DNA from: Actinomycetes bacterium
GTDB lineage: Bacteria; Actinomycetota; Acidimicrobiia; Acidimicrobiales; Palsa-688
Direction: 5' to 3'
Assembly: GCA_021808425.1 (NCBI GenBank)
Contig: JAKBBS010000154.1
Span: 1 to 7,614 of the forward strand
Length of the DNA stretch: 7,614 bases
Numbering within the stretch: the stretch's first letter is position 1; every line of letters begins with the position of its first letter. Position numbers and translations under genes: made by a program. Below the pieces are notes generated by a model. It was not told where the DNA came from. It searched no databases and was given only the letters and a program-made list of their open reading frames with translations. Of the stretch, positions 6,041 to 7,614 are shown piece by piece.

Positions 6041-7328
6041 ACCGCTACCGGCCACCCAACCAGTCTCCACAGCGGTAGCGCCGGCGACGGCAACCGCCGC
6101 GGCCGCCAGGTTCGCTTGCTTCGACGGCCTGCGGGCTATGGCCGCGCTCATGGTCATCGGCGTGCACACCGCGTTCGTGAGCGGTTTCACTATCCGAAGC
6201 GGCCTGGGTCGCTACACGGCGCGGATGGACGCCGGCGTCGAGGTGTTCTTCGTGATCTCCGGCTTCCTGCTCTACCGGCGCTTCGCCGTAGCGCACCTCA
6301 AAGGTGCACAGCCGCCGGGGACCGTCGAATTCTGGAAGCGCCGGCTTCGAAGGATCATTCCCGCGTACTGGCTCGCATTCTTGTTCATCTCCTACGTGAT
6401 GGGAGCCGATACAGTCCGCCACAGTTGGGAAGCGCCGCTCGTGTACCTCGGGTTCGCCCAGATCTACTTTCCCCACTACATCCTCACCGGGATAACTCAA
6501 GCCTGGTCGCTGTGCACCGAGATGACTTTCTACCTGTTCGTGCCGCTCTACGCTGCGGCGCTCGGGCGCAAGCCGAGGGGTCAGTCGACGCAGGTCCGCC
6601 TCGAAGCGATCGGAGTTGCGACACTCTTGTTGTCGGGCTTCGCGTACCGTGTCGCAATCCATTCGATTCACGCGCCGATAGCTGCGACGATGCCGAACTG
6701 GCTGCCCGGCTATGTCGACCAGTTCGGCATCGGCATGGGACTTGCCGTCGCGAGCGCATGGGTCGAGGTCACTGCAACAAGACCCCGCTGGTTGTGGCAT
6801 CCGTACATGCCGTGGGTGGCATGGACCCTTGCCGGCGCGTGCTTCCTGGCTGTCGGAAACCTCGGTTTGCCGCTGTCGCCGCTCGGTAACGGCAGCGAGG
6901 CGGCCAGCCTCGCCAAGCAGGCCCTCTACGGGGCGTTCGGTTTCTTCGTAGTCGTCCCAGCAGTCTTCGGCCGCTCCGAGGAGGGCCCGATCCGCAGGCT
7001 GCTTCGCGCTCGCGTCATCGCCGCTGTCGGTGTCGTCTCCTACGGCGTCTACTTGTGGCACCAGGCGTGGCTGACGAAGGTCCTCTCGTGGAGCAACGAG
7101 CAGATTTTTCACATCTCGCTGCCACTCTTGGCTGCCTCCGTTACCGGCCTTGCGCTTGTCAGCGCGACGGCCAGCTACCTCGTCGTGGAGAAGCCGATCC
7201 TGCAGGGGAAGTGGCCGCTGGTAGGGTCAAGGGTTCTCATGATTGGTCGAGCGGCTCGTATACCCAACTTTGTGGTGGCCCCAGCGGAGGAGTCTGCCCG
7301 CACTACTCGATTTGGCCGGGACGCGTGA
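6036..7328 (+). CDS. Acyltransferase family 3 (OafA/YrhL-like) membrane protein
   Basis: The product has 430 residues and belongs to the multi-pass acyltransferases that acetylate or otherwise acylate surface sugars and lipids. Family marks are FDGLRAMAALMVIGVHTAF (about 29-47, conserved His 44), EVFFVISGFLLYRRF (69-83), FWKRRLRRIIPAYW (99-112) and WSLCTEMTFYLF (157-168, with Glu 162). Many hydrophobic segments follow (for example YGAFGFFVVVPAVF and a late stretch around SLPLLAASVTGLALVSA), roughly ten membrane passes in all. The VVEKPIL motif marks the end of the last passes, and a basic tail of about 40 residues closes the protein. GTG 6036 is the only sensible start; the first 25 residues are Ala/Thr/Pro-rich. 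It lies 28 nt after sbcC and overlaps the next glycosyltransferase gene by 4 nt, so a glycan-decoration role is inferred. The acceptor cannot be told. Confidence 0.9.
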   Translation: MRPLPATQPVSTAVAPATATAAAARFACFDGLRAMAALMVIGVHTAFVSGFTIRSGLGRYTARMDAGVEVFFVISGFLLYRRFAVAHLKGAQPPGTVEFWKRRLRRIIPAYWLAFLFISYVMGADTVRHSWEAPLVYLGFAQIYFPHYILTGITQAWSLCTEMTFYLFVPLYAAALGRKPRGQSTQVRLEAIGVATLLLSGFAYRVAIHSIHAPIAATMPNWLPGYVDQFGIGMGLAVASAWVEVTATRPRWLWHPYMPWVAWTLAGACFLAVGNLGLPLSPLGNGSEAASLAKQALYGAFGFFVVVPAVFGRSEEGPIRRLLRARVIAAVGVVSYGVYLWHQAWLTKVLSWSNEQIFHISLPLLAASVTGLALVSATASYLVVEKPILQGKWPLVGSRVLMIGRAARIPNFVVAPAEESARTTRFGRDA

Positions 7329-7614
7329 TCGACGAGACAGCAGATCTGACTTCGACGCCCCGCGTCTCCATGCGGGCCGGGAAGCGGCCTGCCCGGTCCG
7401 CCGTCTCGACGAGCGCGGCCGGACCGACGAGCGCAGTCCGTGCGCTGCTTCGGGAATCCGGACAGGAGCTGGCGCCGGCGGATCTCGCAGCGGCTGCGGG
7501 CATCCGATCGGTCGAGATCATCGCGTGGCGTGACCTCGGCCACCCCGAAGCCGGCGGGTCTGAGCTGCACTCCGCGCGCATAGCGGAGCGGTGGGCGGCC
7601 GCCGGGATCGACGT
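7325..7614 (+). CDS. Glycosyltransferase, GT-B/family 4 type (N-terminal part, cut by window end)
   Basis: The frame starts with GTG 7325, overlapping the acyltransferase stop (GTGA), and stays open for 96 codons to the window edge. The first 60 residues are a Thr/Ser/Arg-rich then Ala-rich lead with no clear fold. From about residue 61, RSVEIIAWRDLGHPEAGGSE and then LHSARIAERWAAAGID match the start of GT-B glycosyltransferases: a first beta strand, an AGGSE-type loop and the following helix that ends in AAAGID. These enzymes move a sugar from a nucleotide sugar to a growing glycan at the cytoplasmic face. ATG 7370 is an alternative start. Only the N-terminal domain beginning is visible, so the sugar donor and the catalytic residues of the second domain cannot be judged. 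Confidence 0.75.
   Translation, partial: MIDETADLTSTPRVSMRAGKRPARSAVSTSAAGPTSAVRALLRESGQELAPADLAAAAGIRSVEIIAWRDLGHPEAGGSELHSARIAERWAAAGID

Noticed and set aside
6045..7112. Long minus-strand frame (355 codons) under the acyltransferase
   Set aside because: The opposite frame has clear acyltransferase-3 motifs and membrane segments; this one has none.

Overview
This is a GC-rich window whose coding content, frequent GTG starts, near-absence of Shine-Dalgarno sites and 4-8 nt gene overlaps suggest an actinomycetotal chromosome, possibly Acidimicrobiia-like. The lineage is inferred from style only; there is no rRNA or marker gene. No tRNA, rRNA, insertion sequence or CRISPR array is visible.

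Left part (1-933): the last 20 codons of an unidentified gene end at 65. A type II toxin-antitoxin pair of VapBC type follows. The ribbon-helix-helix antitoxin (121-381) appears to be leaderless, with a -10 box and a palindrome at its start codon. The PIN-domain toxin (378-811) is broken by an apparent one-base deletion at about 609-612. The rest of the PIN domain, including its catalytic acids, continues cleanly in the next frame. A 122-bp convergent intergenic stretch with a possible terminator follows.

Middle part (934-2540): two genes on the minus strand overlap by 8 nt. The upstream one (1661-2452) is a membrane-anchored protein with a NERD (nuclease-related) domain. The downstream one (934-1668) is a Nudix hydrolase with a long insert before the Nudix box. 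A shared 88-bp AT-richer region separates this pair from the genes on the plus strand.

Right part (2541-7614): a tightly packed plus-strand cluster. An Mre11/SbcD-like nuclease subunit (2541-3677) overlaps by 7 nt a compact Rad50/SbcC-like ATPase (3671-6007) with a CPTC zinc hook in the middle. After 28 nt comes an acyltransferase-3 membrane protein (6036-7328), which overlaps by 4 nt the start of a glycosyltransferase (7325 onward) cut by the window edge.

The SbcD and SbcC homologues should form one DNA-end-processing complex. The last two genes belong to cell-envelope glycan synthesis. The most notable points are the frameshifted toxin, the divergent pairing of a NERD/Nudix operon with a minimal Mre11-Rad50 operon, and unusual features of the Rad50-like protein: an in-frame 12-nt tandem repeat in a coiled-coil arm and a variant ABC signature motif.
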